A stretch of 64,000 nt of DNA, taken from Heterohyrax brucei. Lineage: Eukaryota > Chordata > Mammalia > Hyracoidea > Procaviidae. Where the stretch lies: the NCBI GenBank assembly GCA_028571685.1, contig CM053144.1, forward strand, positions 100,966,171 to 101,030,170, read 5' to 3'. The notes beneath the pieces were generated by a model. That model was not told the origin of the DNA. It saw only the letters and a list, made by a program, of their open reading frames with translations, and did no database searches. Position 1 is the first letter of the stretch. Every line of letters begins with the position of its first letter. The translations under genes were made by a program, and so were the position numbers. This document shows positions 1 to 11,270 of this stretch, in pieces.

Positions 1-352
1 ACACAAGAACAATATTAAGTGGACTTCACCAAAACTTGAATGCTCCTTCCATCTTAACCCAATGTTGCAAGAACAGAGTAGTTGGGGCAGGGGGCAGGAG
101 ACCATACTCCTAGGCAAAATCGAGGCCAATTGGCACAACTAGCGTTTTGCTAACAGGACTCTCTGCACCCTACAATGGTAAGTGGTATCTGGGATCTTAA
201 AAGCTGCCAAGCAGCCATCCAAGGGCACAGCAAATGGTCCCACCTTGGCAGGAATGGATGCTCACCAAGGACCAAAATGACATGGGGGCAAAGACAACCC
301 AGAAGATAGACAGACTCACATGAGTGGGTGCCTACATCAACTTGGGACTGGA
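1..352 (+). mobile_element. L1 3' UTR fragment, cut by window start
   Basis: This stretch matches, almost base for base in places, the 3' UTR of the long L1 at about 19290-19640 (shared blocks such as ttttgctaa, ggtcttaaaagctgccaag and catgagtgggt). It has the same sense orientation. It stops abruptly near 352, although the related copy continues about 500 bp further to its A-rich tail, so the 3' end is missing here. The 5' part lies outside the window. Confidence 0.85.
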
Positions 353-1383
353 AGAAATATTTCTTATTTTATGTGACAACGTCAGTGAATCCCTATGATC
401 AAAGAAAATGAGTCAGTGATGAAAAGCTGGGCTCAGGTTGACACATGGAAGGTACAATGATCACCTGTCTGAATGAAAGATAGCCATACTAGCAATAGAA
501 TCAGTGTGATGCAAGATAAACACCAAAGCTCTTAATGAGGCTTTGTTTTTTAGGAATAACTTCCCAAACAGTGTTGAGGAGTCCTGAATAAACTGACAAA
601 CAAGGTTATACAAGGCAACATGATACTGGAATGATGTCACAAGTAATATAAAGTGTTCTGATTATCAAAAGTTCAAGTTATCAGATTCAAATTAGAATAA
701 TTTAGTTAGACTAAGTGCAAGTCAAAATATAACACTAATGAGAGACAATTAAATTCCCATGGTAAATATTCTCAAAGATGTCAAACCGTGTGCATTTGTA
801 CTCTATAAAAAAAGTCAATATTCTTAGTGTTTCCAATATCTATGCTAATTGGAATCAAATAGCTTAACATAATGTTATTAATCACTTGGTTGGTGTTCAA
901 TGAAACATTAATGGAACACATCTTTTTTCATGAAATTCATGACAATACATTATCAGTAAACTGAAACGCCTAGAATGTCATCCCATCAGCCACGATCACA
1001 ACATGCTTGGTATTGTTAGTAGAAATTATAACTCTACTTCAAAGACTTTAAAGGACATACTTTTCACTGTAATAGCAAGACTATTTCAAGAAAAGAAATA
1101 CATATAATACTGAAAAATATTTTTCTGGAAAATAATAATAATACATAATAAACACAATAATAATAAATAATACATTCCTAACTTCAGAATATATTAAACT
1201 GTGGTCTGGAGAAAGGAAGTGAATATTTAAAAGATTAATTTTGAGTAAATGTTTCAATAAGTAACGAGTGCTGTTCTTTTAATTTTATAGAGACAATTTA
1301 AAGATGATCTGGGTGGCTAGATATTATACAATAAATTTCAAATCCAAAATAATATTTATCTTGCAACAAGTATTTTTCATTGT
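353..1383. other. AT-rich intergenic stretch, no gene seen
   Basis: About 1 kb of AT-rich sequence with no convincing reading frame and no repeat I can name. An AAT-rich simple run lies at about 1129-1174. Confidence 0.6.
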
Positions 1384-1778
1384 TTTAGATTGAATTGTTC
1401 CCCAGAAAAGTGAAGTTAAAATCCTAACTCCTTTACCTGGATGTTAATAGGTGTTTTCTTTTATTATGTTAATGTGTCATACCAGGGTAGGGTAGGTCCT
1501 TAGTATAATTTCTCTGAATGGTATTTTCTATGAAAAGGAAAACACAAACAGAGACATATGTTGGGGGAATAAATCATGTAAATGACCATCCATAAGCCAA
1601 GGAATACTAAGGAAGGCCTGGGGCTACCATCAAATAAAAACCTTCCCCAAGACTCTACTCATAACTTTCAGAATTCCAGACTCCAGAACTATAGGAAAAT
1701 AAATTTCTGTTTTTTAAAACCATCACACTTGTGGTATTTTTGTTATGGCAATGCTAGAAAACTAGTAACAATCACCTA
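1384..1778 (+). mobile_element. MLT1-type MaLR solo LTR
   Basis: The left edge resembles the MaLR start (tgaattgttccccagaaaag, then taaaatcctaactcc). The right half carries the diagnostic block ccagaactataggaaaataa, then atttctgtt, a cttgtggtatttttgttatg block and ctagaaaactagtaac. These are the polyadenylation-signal region and end of MLT1-like LTRs of the non-autonomous ERVL-MaLR group. No internal region follows, so it is a solo LTR. Divergence is high, as expected for an insertion older than placental orders. Confidence 0.75.
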
Positions 1779-2336
1779 GACATCACTTCAATTAATAAAC
1801 AATTTAACATAACCAAGACATTGTGAATATCTTGAGTACATGCATTCAGAAAGACATAATATCACTTTGGCAGTGTTCTTGCCCAAAATGTTTAACCTGA
1901 TTTTAATTATGAAGAAATAATCAGATAAACCCAAACAGCAAAAGCATTGGCCCAGACTCTTCAAAAACATCAAAGTCATGAAATACTAGAAAAGCTGTGT
2001 AACTATACTAAATGCAAAGATGCTGAAAAGACACAATAGCTAAAGCAGTTTTTGGTTCTTGAGTGGAGCTAAGATGGAGAGGGAGAAACAGTTATAAGGT
2101 ATAAAATGGATAAATATGGATATTTGAATATAAGCTATAAATTATATATTAGTACAGTTTAATTTTTATTTCATAAGTGATAATTGATTTGTAATTCAGA
2201 AGAACTTTTTAAAGAATGATACACCATGAAGTATTTAAGGATGAACTGTTATAGAATGTGAAACTTTTTCTGATTATCAGTAACAATATATAAAATTATG
2301 TATACATCTACACTTGTGCATATATATGTATAAACA
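1779..2336. other. intergenic stretch, nothing recognised
   Basis: AT-rich sequence between the MLT1 LTR and the first SINE. I see no exon-like frame, RNA gene or named repeat. Confidence 0.55.
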
Positions 2337-2490
2337 TGTTGTTGTTGCCGTTGAGTTGATTATGCACAGTAAAACTGTTCCACAGTATCTTCAAAGACTG
2401 TGACTTTTCAAAAGCAGATACATTGGAGTAAGTTTGAACAGCTAGCTTTTCAACTAGTAGTCAAGCACTTAACCATTTGCAACACTCAGG
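2337..2490 (-). repeat. AfroSINE, diverged
   Basis: On the minus strand it reads from a tRNA-like head (plus-strand end aaccatttgcaacactcagg) to the tail region (plus-strand start gttgttgccgttgagttgat). The body has many substitutions and is an old copy. Confidence 0.7.
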
Positions 2491-2540
2491 AAAACCTAAA
2501 GCGTATGAAACGCTTACTGTAAAGTTATCATGTCCTGTAA

Positions 2541-2599
2541 TTTCCAAAAATATGTTGCTAGTTTTACAATAGGAAACTGAGGCTAAGACAAGTCAAAAA
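2541..2599 (-). repeat. MIR core fragment
   Basis: Contains the antisense MIR core block ttacaataggaaactgaggc followed by taagacaagtc. It is cut at 2600 by an AfroSINE tail. Confidence 0.55.
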
Positions 2600-2690
2600 A
2601 AACAGTTGCTAGTGAGTCAATTCTGACTCACAGCCACCCTGTGAGTTAGGTAGGTACCAAGTGATGAGATGGAAATCTTGCCTGAGTTTG
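2600..2690 (-). repeat. AfroSINE tail fragment
   Basis: Carries the antisense tail (cagttgctagtgagtcaatt, ctgactcacagccaccctg). The tRNA-like head is not recognisable, so it is a partial or decayed copy. It interrupts the MIR fragment on its left. Confidence 0.6.
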
Positions 2691-3085
2691 ACACAAAAGC
2701 CCAGGTTATGAACGCTGTACAATAACATATCACTGGGGATGTGGTGATATCAGCACACCCAGCCATCAAAGGCCCGTCCCTGAATAGAAATGGTGTTTAG
2801 GATAATTATCTAAGTTTGATTAAGCATTCAAATGCTAGCATGTAAAATCAAGTCCAAGCCTCTCGTGTGGGACTAGAAGCTGTAAGTCTAGTCTTACCTA
2901 CCATTGCACTTCTTGCCCAACGTTTGGAATCTGACCCTGAGTTGATCACACTGGAAGCACCTCCTGAACAAACACTGTCCTCTCCCCATCATGGCCTGTG
3001 ACTTGGAAGAATGTCCTTCTCCTCATATTTACCTTACCCTTATCTTTATGTGGAAACCTGGTGTCATAGTCACAATTTTTATAGT
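2691..3085. other. intergenic stretch
   Basis: No supported gene and no repeat I can name. Confidence 0.5.
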
Positions 3086-3228
3086 TACCGCAGCCACTAA
3101 CCAGCATGTTTGCAGGTCATGTCAACCAGGCGCTCCTTTGGAAACTCCATGGGGGAAGTTCTACTCTGTCCCATAGGGTCACTGTGAGTCAGAATGGACT
3201 TGATGGCATGCATTTTTGGTTTGGTTTG
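3086..3228 (+). repeat. AfroSINE, 5' part missing
   Basis: The body reads ccaggcgctcctttggaaac, then ttctactctgtcccataggg and gtcagaatggacttgatggc. It ends in the T/G-rich tail ggtttggtttgg. Only the last part of the tRNA-like head (actaaccag) is kept. Confidence 0.85.
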
Positions 3229-3473
3229 GCCTTTATTTCTTACAACTCTGGCCATCATTCATACTCCAGCTCATATCCTCTTCACAAAGCCTTCCCTTAG
3301 GATCCAGTGTAGTGTAATGTCTAAGAAAACAACTTAAAGTCAGAAAAACGTGCAGTTTTGAGATTTCAAGTTGTAGGAGTTTGTTGTTACTGAATTCCAC
3401 TGAGCCCCAGTTTCTTCATTAAAAAACAAACAAACAAAAAAAAAACTGTCAGAACTGTAGCATTTATTTATTG

Positions 3474-3666
3474 TTGTTAGTTGCTGTCCATTGGTTGTGA
3501 TTCATGGTGATGCCACGAGTGCAGACTAGAACTGCTTCTTATGGTTTTCAAGGTGACCTTTCAGCCTTTCAGAAGAAAAATCATCCAGCTCATTTTTCAA
3601 GGTGCAAATCACCAAGTTTTTGGTAAGTAGTCTATCACTTAACCATTCTCACCACCCAGGGACTCC
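3474..3666 (-). repeat. AfroSINE, long variant
   Basis: Antisense copy from tail (gttgctgtccattggttgtg) to head (cttaaccattctcaccaccc). It contains the extra central segment of the long subfamily, in which reading from the tail the 'ttttcaaggtgacc' part leads into a diverged 'cttacggaagtagat' block. Confidence 0.7.
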
Positions 3667-3686
3667 CATAGTCCTAAACCAACCAA

Positions 3687-3842
3687 AATCAAACCTGTTA
3701 CCGTTGAATCACTTTTGGCTCATAGCACCTATAAGACAGAATAGAAGTGCCCCATAGGGTTTCCAGTGAGCAGTTTGTATATTTGAACTGCTGATCCTTT
3801 AGTTAGCAGATGAGCTTTTAACCACTGTCACACCAAGGCTCC
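3687..3842 (-). repeat. AfroSINE, short variant
   Basis: Antisense copy with a clear middle (agaagtgccccatagggttt) and head (gcttttaaccactgtcacac). It sits about 20 bp from the preceding SINE in the same orientation. Confidence 0.85.
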
Positions 3843-3899
3843 ATAATGCTTACAGTATAAGATTATTAATAAGATTGAATGAGAAATGCACATCAAAAG

Positions 3900-4180
3900 A
3901 GCCTGGTCTAGAGCAAGAGCCCTCTTTCTCACTCTTTCTGTTCTTCACTCCAGCCACAATTCTGTCTTCTGTTTTGATTCAATAATATTTGATTTGTCTT
4001 TCTCTTATAGCACTTAACATGTTCTTCATTATTTTACAGTAAATTGTGTATTCTGTCCCAATCACTAAATTGCAAATTTCTTAAAAGCCGAATGTTGTCT
4101 ATCATAGTTTACCTATGGAACAAAGAGCAACAGCTGATACAACATGGATTTTTAAGGAAAGTTTGTTTAAATTATTTGAA
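3900..4180 (+). repeat. L2 3' end
   Basis: Resembles the L2 3' terminal region: ttatagcacttaacatgttc, then aaattgcaaatttcttaaaa, in the place of the usual 'agactgtaagctccttgagg' block. It is heavily diverged, so the family call is tentative. Confidence 0.45.
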
Positions 4181-4875
4181 TCACTTAACTACCAAAAACA
4201 TTTTTTCTTATTTTGATATTAGCACTGATTCTACTGATAAAGTAAATGTTCAAATTGTAAAACATTGACATAAATCAATTTCTTCTGTGTATAATTATTT
4301 AATAACTTTCATATGCCCTTGATATTGTATGTCATAGTTCAAGTTGCAACAAATAGAACTTTGTTGGCTCTGTAGAGCTATAATTGGGTCTGCCCTGTGT
4401 CTGATGAGCTATCCTTGAATTTCCTTTGAGGCATCCATCCTTTCATCCATTCATCAGAAGTACTGTCAAAATACAGAAAAAACTGTCTATCAGGAAAGCA
4501 CAGCATGCTCATCATTTGCTGATTCCTATGATTCATCTTAGAGATTCTGATCAATTTGATTACTTTTATGAAATATCCTGTGTGCTCTGTGCTGTGATAA
4601 TAAAAGCCCAGTGTTCCTTAATTGACTCAGTTTAAAATGGCAATAAAAAAAAATCCATGCAAAGTCACTTCTGAGTTCATCTTAGTTATTAAATCATATT
4701 TTCCAGAGAAGATACAATTTAATTTCTTTTACAAGTTCTCTCCTAAATTATGTAGTCTTAAGAATACAAACTTATAAAATAGCATATAACACATGATGAA
4801 GGAGTTGCCTTTTTGCTTTTACGAACTGCTTTTTTGCACAAACGAGTATGAGGTACTGAGTCTAGCCCAACCTTA
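4181..4875. other. intergenic stretch
   Basis: Unique-looking sequence without a supported gene. Short open frames here have no recognisable product. Confidence 0.5.
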
Positions 4876-5482
4876 GTTTCCTAGTGCTGCTGTAGCATAA
4901 ATACCACAAGTGGATAGCTGTAAAAAACATAACTGTATTTTCTCACAGATCTGAAAACTAAAAGTCTAAATAAGGGCCTTGGCTATGTTGGTTCCTGGTC
5001 AGTAGCCCCAGATTGCCTTGGTTTCTTGTCTTGTACAGGAGTTTCACACGATGCCAGGCTTTCCCAGTTTGCTCATCTCTATGTCTAATCTGCTCTTTTT
5101 ATAATTTGGAAGTCTTTAGCATACTCTCCTCTGATGTGGAAAGCCCTGGTGGTACACTGCTTGAAGGGCTTGGCTGCCACTCAAAAGATGGGCAGTTCGA
5201 ACCCATGAGCCGCTTCCTGGAAGAAAGATGTGAGAGTCTACTTCCGTAAGACTTACAGTCTTGGAAACACTCTGGGGCAGTTCCACTTGGTCCTACAGGG
5301 TCACTATAAGTCTGCATGGACTAGAGAGCAGTGAGTTTGGTTGGTTTGTTTGCTTGCCTGCTTGCTCATTTGTTTATCTTTACACTGATACGGACTCACT
5401 AAAACAACAAAGACCATGTTCCCAGACACAATCACATCTGCAGGTGTAGTGGTTAGCATTCCAACATATGTCTTCTGAGGAC
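4876..5482 (-). mobile_element. MLT1-type MaLR LTR split by AfroSINE
   Basis: The left part starts with ttagtttcctagtgctgctg and continues with a 'taccacaa...tctcacagatctg' block. This is the antisense form of MLT1-like MaLR LTRs. After the AfroSINE at 5139-5352 the LTR resumes, with a cagacacaatcacatctgca block and ccaacatatgtcttctgagg, its antisense 5' end. The SINE is therefore younger than the LTR. No internal retroviral region is present. Confidence 0.65.
5139..5352 (+). repeat. AfroSINE, long variant, inside MaLR LTR
   Basis: Complete sense copy. The head is gaaagccctggtggtacact, followed by gggcagttcgaacccatgag. The extra central block of the long variant is present (agtctacttccgtaagactt), then the tail ending gagtttggttggtttg. 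It splits an older MLT1-like LTR. Confidence 0.9.
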
Positions 5483-6680
5483 ACGCTTCAATTTCTAAAA
5501 GGCCCCAATGGACATTTTCAAACATGTAGCCTCTCCTTCTCCACACCTACATGGGTACTTTACAACAGCCAGGATTATCCATTCATGTTCTGTTCCCTAA
5601 ATATGTATTCTTTTTCTGCCTCTCTACATTTACTCAGACTTCATCTTTCATTTACAAATTCTATTCTTTGTTCCAGATTTCTCTTCCTATTGACACCCGT
5701 CCTTTATCACTCGGCAGTGGTCCTGCTCTCATCCTCTCCAGGTTCTGCGGCATTTGGCCTCCGTCCGCACGTGGCACCTTGTGCACCACTTACTGTCAAG
5801 CTTCACTGGCTCGTGTAAATACGGCCTGATTCTTTGGCAAGAATATATGCATGCTCAAATCAGTAATGTCTTTTCTCTAAAACCCCTAATCAAGTAGTAG
5901 GAGCAGAATTTGTGTGAAATATACTTCTCTTGGAAGAAATTAAGAGTCAACTTCATCACTTGGCTGGCTCGTGGCTTTCACTGTCTGCAGCAGATTTTTC
6001 TGTCTTATATATTTAACATCTTGCTCTCCACTGGATTGTTCACATTGACTGTGAAATACACTTAGACTACCTAAATTTACTTTTCTCTCTCTTTCTCAAT
6101 CTCTGCCCTTTCCGAAAGTATTTCAATCTGGTCTTCACCCACTTCATTGCACTGAGACTATTTTAGGGAGAATTTCTGAATCCCTTTCCGAGTTAGGAGT
6201 TTTTCCTCCTTCTCTGCCCAGAACTTCAAGACCAAAAAAACACAATATGTTCATGATGCCATTCTGGCCCCGAGTGTCCTCTGCCCAAGAAACACAAATA
6301 AAATATGTATCTGCTCACTGGCAAGTTTACACACCATAGTTATTGGTCATGTACACTTGAGTCTTCTCCATAGGTCATGTATGAACTGATTTCAGCTGCT
6401 TCAATTTTCAATTAGAGTAAAGCCTAATTACTTGGCATCTTCAAAGTGATAAAAAATAAAAATAAATAACAAAAAAAGACAACCAATTTTTTCTGCACTC
6501 TGAAGTAAATAAGAGAAGGCAAGATAGCTATGGACAATGATCAGCTTGGTGCATAACTATTATTAAAATACTGCAGTGATGGAGTCTCTGCTTTCCACAA
6601 AGGTATATGAAAACATATTGCTAAAATAAAAGAAAACCTATATTCAAGGGATGATAAATACAATTGTAAATTTCCATAAC
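5483..6680. other. intergenic stretch with chance open frames
   Basis: Holds a 116-codon open frame on the plus strand at 5468-5818 and an overlapping 92-codon frame. Both are pyrimidine-rich, low-complexity translations without a recognisable domain, so I treat them as chance. No repeat is named with confidence. Confidence 0.5.
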
Positions 6681-6990
6681 TTTCTACTAGAGGACGCTAC
6701 AGTTGGAAGAAAGGAAACCAGCAACATCATTTAGGTTCTCAGGAACCAAGGGCACTTCACTGCATGCATCCAAACCTGGGAAGAATTTCACGACTGGCAG
6801 AGTTCTGCAGCTTTCGCAGTTTTCCTCCATGCAGCCTCCACATCATTCACACACTCAGAAAAGGAAGGCGAAGACTGCGATGGCCACCTGGCAGGGAAGC
6901 TGCTGGAAGCGTGCGAAAGAAAAGTTTCCCGTTCAGCACTGCTGGAGGCTACCTTTGCAGCTCTACTAGATTAATAGTTTTTCTACGGAT
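6681..6990. other. CpG-retaining GC-richer block
   Basis: Within AT-rich surroundings this block keeps about ten CpG dinucleotides in 260 bp (for example acgcta, cacgac, ttcgca, gcgtgcgaaa). It starts with ctactagaggacgctac, which resembles the core of the CTCF motif. Two open frames overlap it on the plus strand (88 codons at 6703-6969 and 77 codons at 6764-6997), with no recognised domain. It could be a regulatory element, a decayed mobile element or an exon. I see no splice-site or homology support for an exon. Confidence 0.35.
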
Positions 6991-7860
6991 GTGGTGAAAA
7001 ATGTTACCATGTGAAACATTCAAACCCAGACTCACAGTATTAGGAAATGTGTATGGAAGTGTTCAGATTTAGCAGGGACAATACTAAGTGATCTAATTGA
7101 CCATTTACTCTTCTAAATTCAATGGTGATATAATTTATGTATTTTGGCTCAATTAGAGCAGAAGGTCACATCAGGATTCTAAGTCCTGTATTTTTTTTAG
7201 GTTTACATAATGCCAGTGTTTTTAAACTTTAAATATTTTTAATGCTAAAGCTTTCAGCAGTAAAAAATGTCTACTATTCAATGTTGGGCTGGAGGCATTC
7301 CTAGACTTTACCGCTATTTTTATTGCCATTTCAGGTGAGTACACTCCAGCTATAATATTTATGGTTTGTGAATAATGATAGTATTTTAAAAAGCATTGCT
7401 AGTATTATTATAATATTCATAACACTAGGCCTATCCACAATGACGTGACTTTGAAATTCATCATATGAGAAATCATTCCAGTTTTGTTTTATTTTTTTAA
7501 ACAACTTATTTTTGGAAAGAACCATTTTACTTTAATGGCAAATTCGAATATACAAATGAGAAAATAAATCATTAAGAAAGCACTTTTCTCTTCAGTATGT
7601 GACTTAAACATATATTTATAGTAAAAAGTATTATGCTAGGTTTCTACCTTAATTTATATGGCTAATAGCTTCAATCATGTACTTTTTTTCAGAATGACTA
7701 GCATCAGGAGTGTATTTCAAAACTTGAGCTGGAAAAACAAAGGGACAAAGAAAACTTGAACAATCAATACATTTTTTTAATCCCCTTATAGTGAACTGTG
7801 TGAGGAGTGAATCCTTCGTCAAACCAGGCACCAATGGTTCTCTCCATTCCTCTCCCTACT
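6991..7860. other. intergenic stretch
   Basis: AT-rich, with no supported gene or named repeat. Confidence 0.5.
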
Positions 7861-8345
7861 AGCATCTTTAGGCCTCTGAACAAAAAACCACACCCACTGA
7901 GGCCTGAGGTTGCCTAGCAGGATTGTAATTCTGGGAGGAAACACCCACTCCCTCCTCTGGAAGTAGGGAGAGACAGGGGCCAAAGGATGTTGCTCATGGC
8001 ATGAAAAAGATGCAATTGGTTACTCAGGCTGAAAGTATTAAGCAGCTGGGAGAGAAACCTTCCTAAGTCTCCTCATCAATAGTACCAGTAGGACATGATA
8101 ACATAAACTCACTGTCTAATCAAGAGGAACTACCAGCCCAGAAGTATTCCTGAAGTAGATAGGATCCCATTTAAGCTCCTTACACGTGGGGCAAAGTTCA
8201 GCATGCACAGAAGAATTGTCATCTCTACCAGACAGCCTTTGAACAAGAGGGCACTGCTCGTGATGGAACTTACCCTGTAGTACACTCTCTGATTCTTATA
8301 AGTAATAAAAGCTAATTTGCTTGTGTTTACCTATATTCAGGTATG
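7861..8345 (+). repeat. possible LTR, family unknown
   Basis: A GC-richer segment ends with ctgattcttataagtaataa and aagctaatttgcttgtg. A TATA-like and polyadenylation-like arrangement of this kind is common near the end of retroviral LTRs. I could not define TG..CA ends or a matching second LTR, so this is only a candidate. Confidence 0.25.
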
Positions 8346-8934
8346 TGACGTTTATGAAACAGTCCATATTAGTTATTGGTTATTAATCCATATTAGGCCT
8401 TCTTCTAATGGCTTCTTGGCTATGTAGAAATCAGTACAACTTGTGAACGCCACAGATTTACAGTGTTGTGTTACAGACAGGTTGTATCTGTTGATATAAG
8501 TTTTAAAATGAATGACTCAAAAATCACAACTCTTAGGTCTTGAGTTCCTTTATCTGTAACATGTGAAAAGCTGATTGGAGAATCTCCAAGTTCTTTTTCA
8601 AGCCTAAATTATCAGTACTTTACCAGTTTAGAAAAAGTAAGTAACATATCAAAGAACCTATCTTGAACAACAGTAATACAATAGTACTAACAAATGTAAA
8701 ACTCATCAGAGTTCTATCTCCTCTCTAGTTTCTATCTTTTCTTTTCTTTATCACCAGTAACATGAGAATATCATAGGTGATCCTTTTTTAAAATTTTATT
8801 TTTCAGTCCTCTACAATCTCCTTTCTGTCCTTACCTTTCACTAAAATTGCTCCTGCTAAAATAAACCACCACCCTCAAATTCCCCAATCCAATGGATACT
8901 TTTAAGTCTGGTCTTGATTTACTTGTGGTATTTA
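8346..8934. other. intergenic stretch
   Basis: No gene or named repeat recognised. Confidence 0.5.
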
Positions 8935-9065
8935 ATAGTGATGGTCCTCTCTTTCTTGAAACTCTCTTCCCCTGATTCTTTTTCATCTTTGTATCTCTAA
9001 GCCTAGCCTAGTACTTAGCAAAGAATGAGTTATATGTGGATGTTATTTGAATTAATGGAATGCTT
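8935..9065 (+). repeat. L2 3' end
   Basis: The block tttttcatctttgtatctct, then cctagtacttagcaaagaat and a terminal part with a ttgaattaatgg block, is the diverged L2 3' terminus. Confidence 0.5.
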
Positions 9066-9580
9066 AAAGGAACTTGAAAACAACTTCTTCCTATATAGCT
9101 TTGGTCACATCATTAAAGACAGTCTTTCCCTAAGCACTGTTTTCATATTCCAGACTTACATCCGTAAGCTACCGAGTAAAATAAAAAAACACTGCAAGCT
9201 AACCAGTGAGGGGTACCTAAATGACCTTTCTGCTTTTGTTTTTATGCCTTGGGAATTTAGTATTTTTTTCCTACCCACTAGGGCTCCACCTTGGCTCCTC
9301 TCTCCAGACTGTCCCAGACCTGGCACTGAGTATGGCTGCTCAGCTTTCATCATTTATCCTGGCCTGCGGAGTGTTCCCTCTGATGCTCCCCCCTTGGCTG
9401 GTTGTGGCGCTCTTCTTTCATTTTCACTACCTGCACAGCCATTCACCAGTTTCCACTGCAAACATTTCTCCAGACATCACTTTAGGATCAGTGCCACTTC
9501 GTAGCGGGCCACTGGATTCTGACACTGTATTTTATGCTTCATTACCCACCGGTTTGTCTTTTTCAACTTCACCATCAGAC
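9066..9580. other. intergenic stretch, pyrimidine-biased
   Basis: Long overlapping open frames (159 and 167 codons on the plus strand, 9025-9504 and 9221-9724) arise in pyrimidine-rich DNA. They run into the adjoining microsatellite, so I regard them as artefacts of composition. No domain is visible. Confidence 0.5.
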
Positions 9581-9702
9581 TCTCTGTTTCTCTTTCTTTT
9601 TCTTGTTTTCTCTCTCTTGTCTTTCTGTCTCTTTCCTCCTTCCCTCCCTCCCTCCCTTCCTCCCTCCTTCCTCTCTTCTCCTCTTATTTTTTTTTTTTTT
9701 TG
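9581..9702. repeat. polypyrimidine (TTTC/TTCC)n microsatellite
   Basis: Almost pure C/T on the plus strand: tctttctttttcttg, then a (ccct)n-like block and a T run at about 9688-9702. Confidence 0.9.
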
Positions 9703-9760
9703 TGCAATGCTTATTTCTTCATAGAAAGTAAACCTATTTTATGTACCCCTATGTAAGTAG

Positions 9761-9908
9761 GGAAACCCTGGGTTAAGTGCTATGTCTGCTAACCAAAAAG
9801 GACTGCAGTTCAAACCCTCCAGGCACTCCTTGGAAACTCTTTGGGGCAGTTCTACTATGACCTTTAGGTTTGCTATAAGTTAGAACTGACTCGATGGCAG
9901 TGGGTTGC
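9761..9908 (+). repeat. AfroSINE, short variant
   Basis: Sense copy starting ggaaaccctgggttaagtgc with the first head box partly deleted. It continues ggcactccttggaaactctt and ends ctgactcgatggcagtgggt. Confidence 0.9.
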
Positions 9909-10089
9909 TCCAAGTAACCTACTTTCTTTGTTTTTCTTTCTCTTTTCATTTTTCTTTCTTGCAATTCTCCACAGAGAAATATCTTGACTTGGTGAACATC
10001 TTAATCATGAAAGTTAAATTAAGAAGGAAAAATAAAATAGCACCCCAACCACAATGATAAAGGCTTCCCTATATTGTAGTTGTGCTCAC

Positions 10090-10140
10090 TCATTGTATAG
10101 ACAGAGACAGACAGACATTTAGATAGATAGATATAGACAC
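10090..10140. repeat. GACA/GATA short tandem repeat
   Basis: Degenerate agacagacaga and agatagatagata runs. Confidence 0.7.
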
Positions 10141-10626
10141 CAATTATTCTTGAATTTCTTTAGGCGTAGAATCCTGTTCATTTTCAACAGGAAACTGAGC
10201 TCAGTGCTGTCCTCCTTGATTAACATCTTATCTTTTCCCAAACATTTATTCCCACCTAGAATAAAGACAGGTGAAGAATAAGGGTAGAGTTGCCTGCTTG
10301 ACTCATTCTGTTTGAAAAGTCTTTATCTCCATTGTGCTGATTTGGAAAATACCCATTTTGCTGATGAATCTCAGAAAACAAGAGCAGTTATTTTTTACAA
10401 AGCAGAAAGTACTGTAGAAATGATTAGAAGGTGGCAAGACTAGTTTGGGTTCTTCATGTCTTCATTTTATGAGACAAACCAAATGACTCAAGCTGCCTTC
10501 TTTCTTTGAGGACTTTCAAGTATTTTATTTACAGCAACAGAGAAGTTTTTTTTTTAAATGTTGGAAAAAATATATAGCTATTATGCACTCCCTCTGGTTC
10601 TTGATGGCTACAGTCTTACTAAGAGT
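10141..10626. other. intergenic stretch
   Basis: No gene or named repeat recognised. Confidence 0.5.
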
Positions 10627-10972
10627 AGTGTTGTTAACGGTTAAGCGCTCATCTGCTAATCAAAAGGTTGGAGGTTTGAACCTACCCAAAGTTTCTTCAG
10701 GAGAAAAACCCCATGGCCATCGGGTCATGTCTGACTCATAGCAAATAGAACTGCCCCGTAGAGTTTCCAAGGAGCGTCTGGCAGATTTGAACTGTCGATG
10801 TTTTGCTCAGCAGACGTTAACACTTAACCTACTATGCCACCAGGGTTTCCAGAAAGACCTGGAAATCTACTTTCATGAAGATTACAGCCAAGAAAACCCT
10901 ATGGGGTTGTTCTCCTCTGTCAAATAAGATTGTTATGAGTTGGAATCGACTCAACATCACCCAACAACAACA
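10627..10972 (+). repeat. AfroSINE long variant, split by a second AfroSINE
   Basis: The sense head (ggttaagcgctcatctgcta, then ggtttgaacctacccaaag) is interrupted at about 10706. It resumes at 10851 with the central block of the long variant (agaaagacctggaaatctac, attacagccaagaaaaccct) and ends ggaatcgactcaacatcacc. The two halves are collinear parts of one SINE. Confidence 0.9.
10706..10850 (-). repeat. AfroSINE nested in AfroSINE
   Basis: Antisense copy from tail (cgggtcatgtctgactcata) to head (ctatgccaccagggtttcc). A short direct repeat agaaa lies on both sides (10702-10706 and 10851-10855), compatible with a target-site duplication. Confidence 0.85.
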
Positions 10973-11270
10973 GTCTTTCTAGGTCACCAGACTACACTTT
11001 CTGGGTGGATATGAAACAGCAACCTTTTGGCACAAACTACTTGCTCCACTCAGGGACTGCTGTAACAACATAAGAGTTTCTCTCAATATTTTCTTCCCTG
11101 AAGATATTCTGTACAGGATTTCAATAGCAAGACATTTTAAAATCAACCATTTTGTATTTATAAAACTAAAAAGTGCACAGTTGTAAAGAAAAAATATGCC
11201 ATAAACGTCACTAAGACAGAAACTGCATGTTTCAAACTAAAGTGTTGTAGCATCATGCTTTTGAGTTTCA
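10973..11270. other. intergenic stretch
   Basis: No gene or named repeat recognised. Confidence 0.5.

Noticed and set aside
5468-5829. 116-codon and 92-codon overlapping open frames
   Set aside because: Pyrimidine-rich composition, overlap in two frames, no domain or splice-site support.
9025-9731. Open frames of 159 and 167 codons
   Set aside because: They run into a C/T microsatellite; the translations are Leu/Ser/Phe/Pro-rich low complexity and overlap in two frames.
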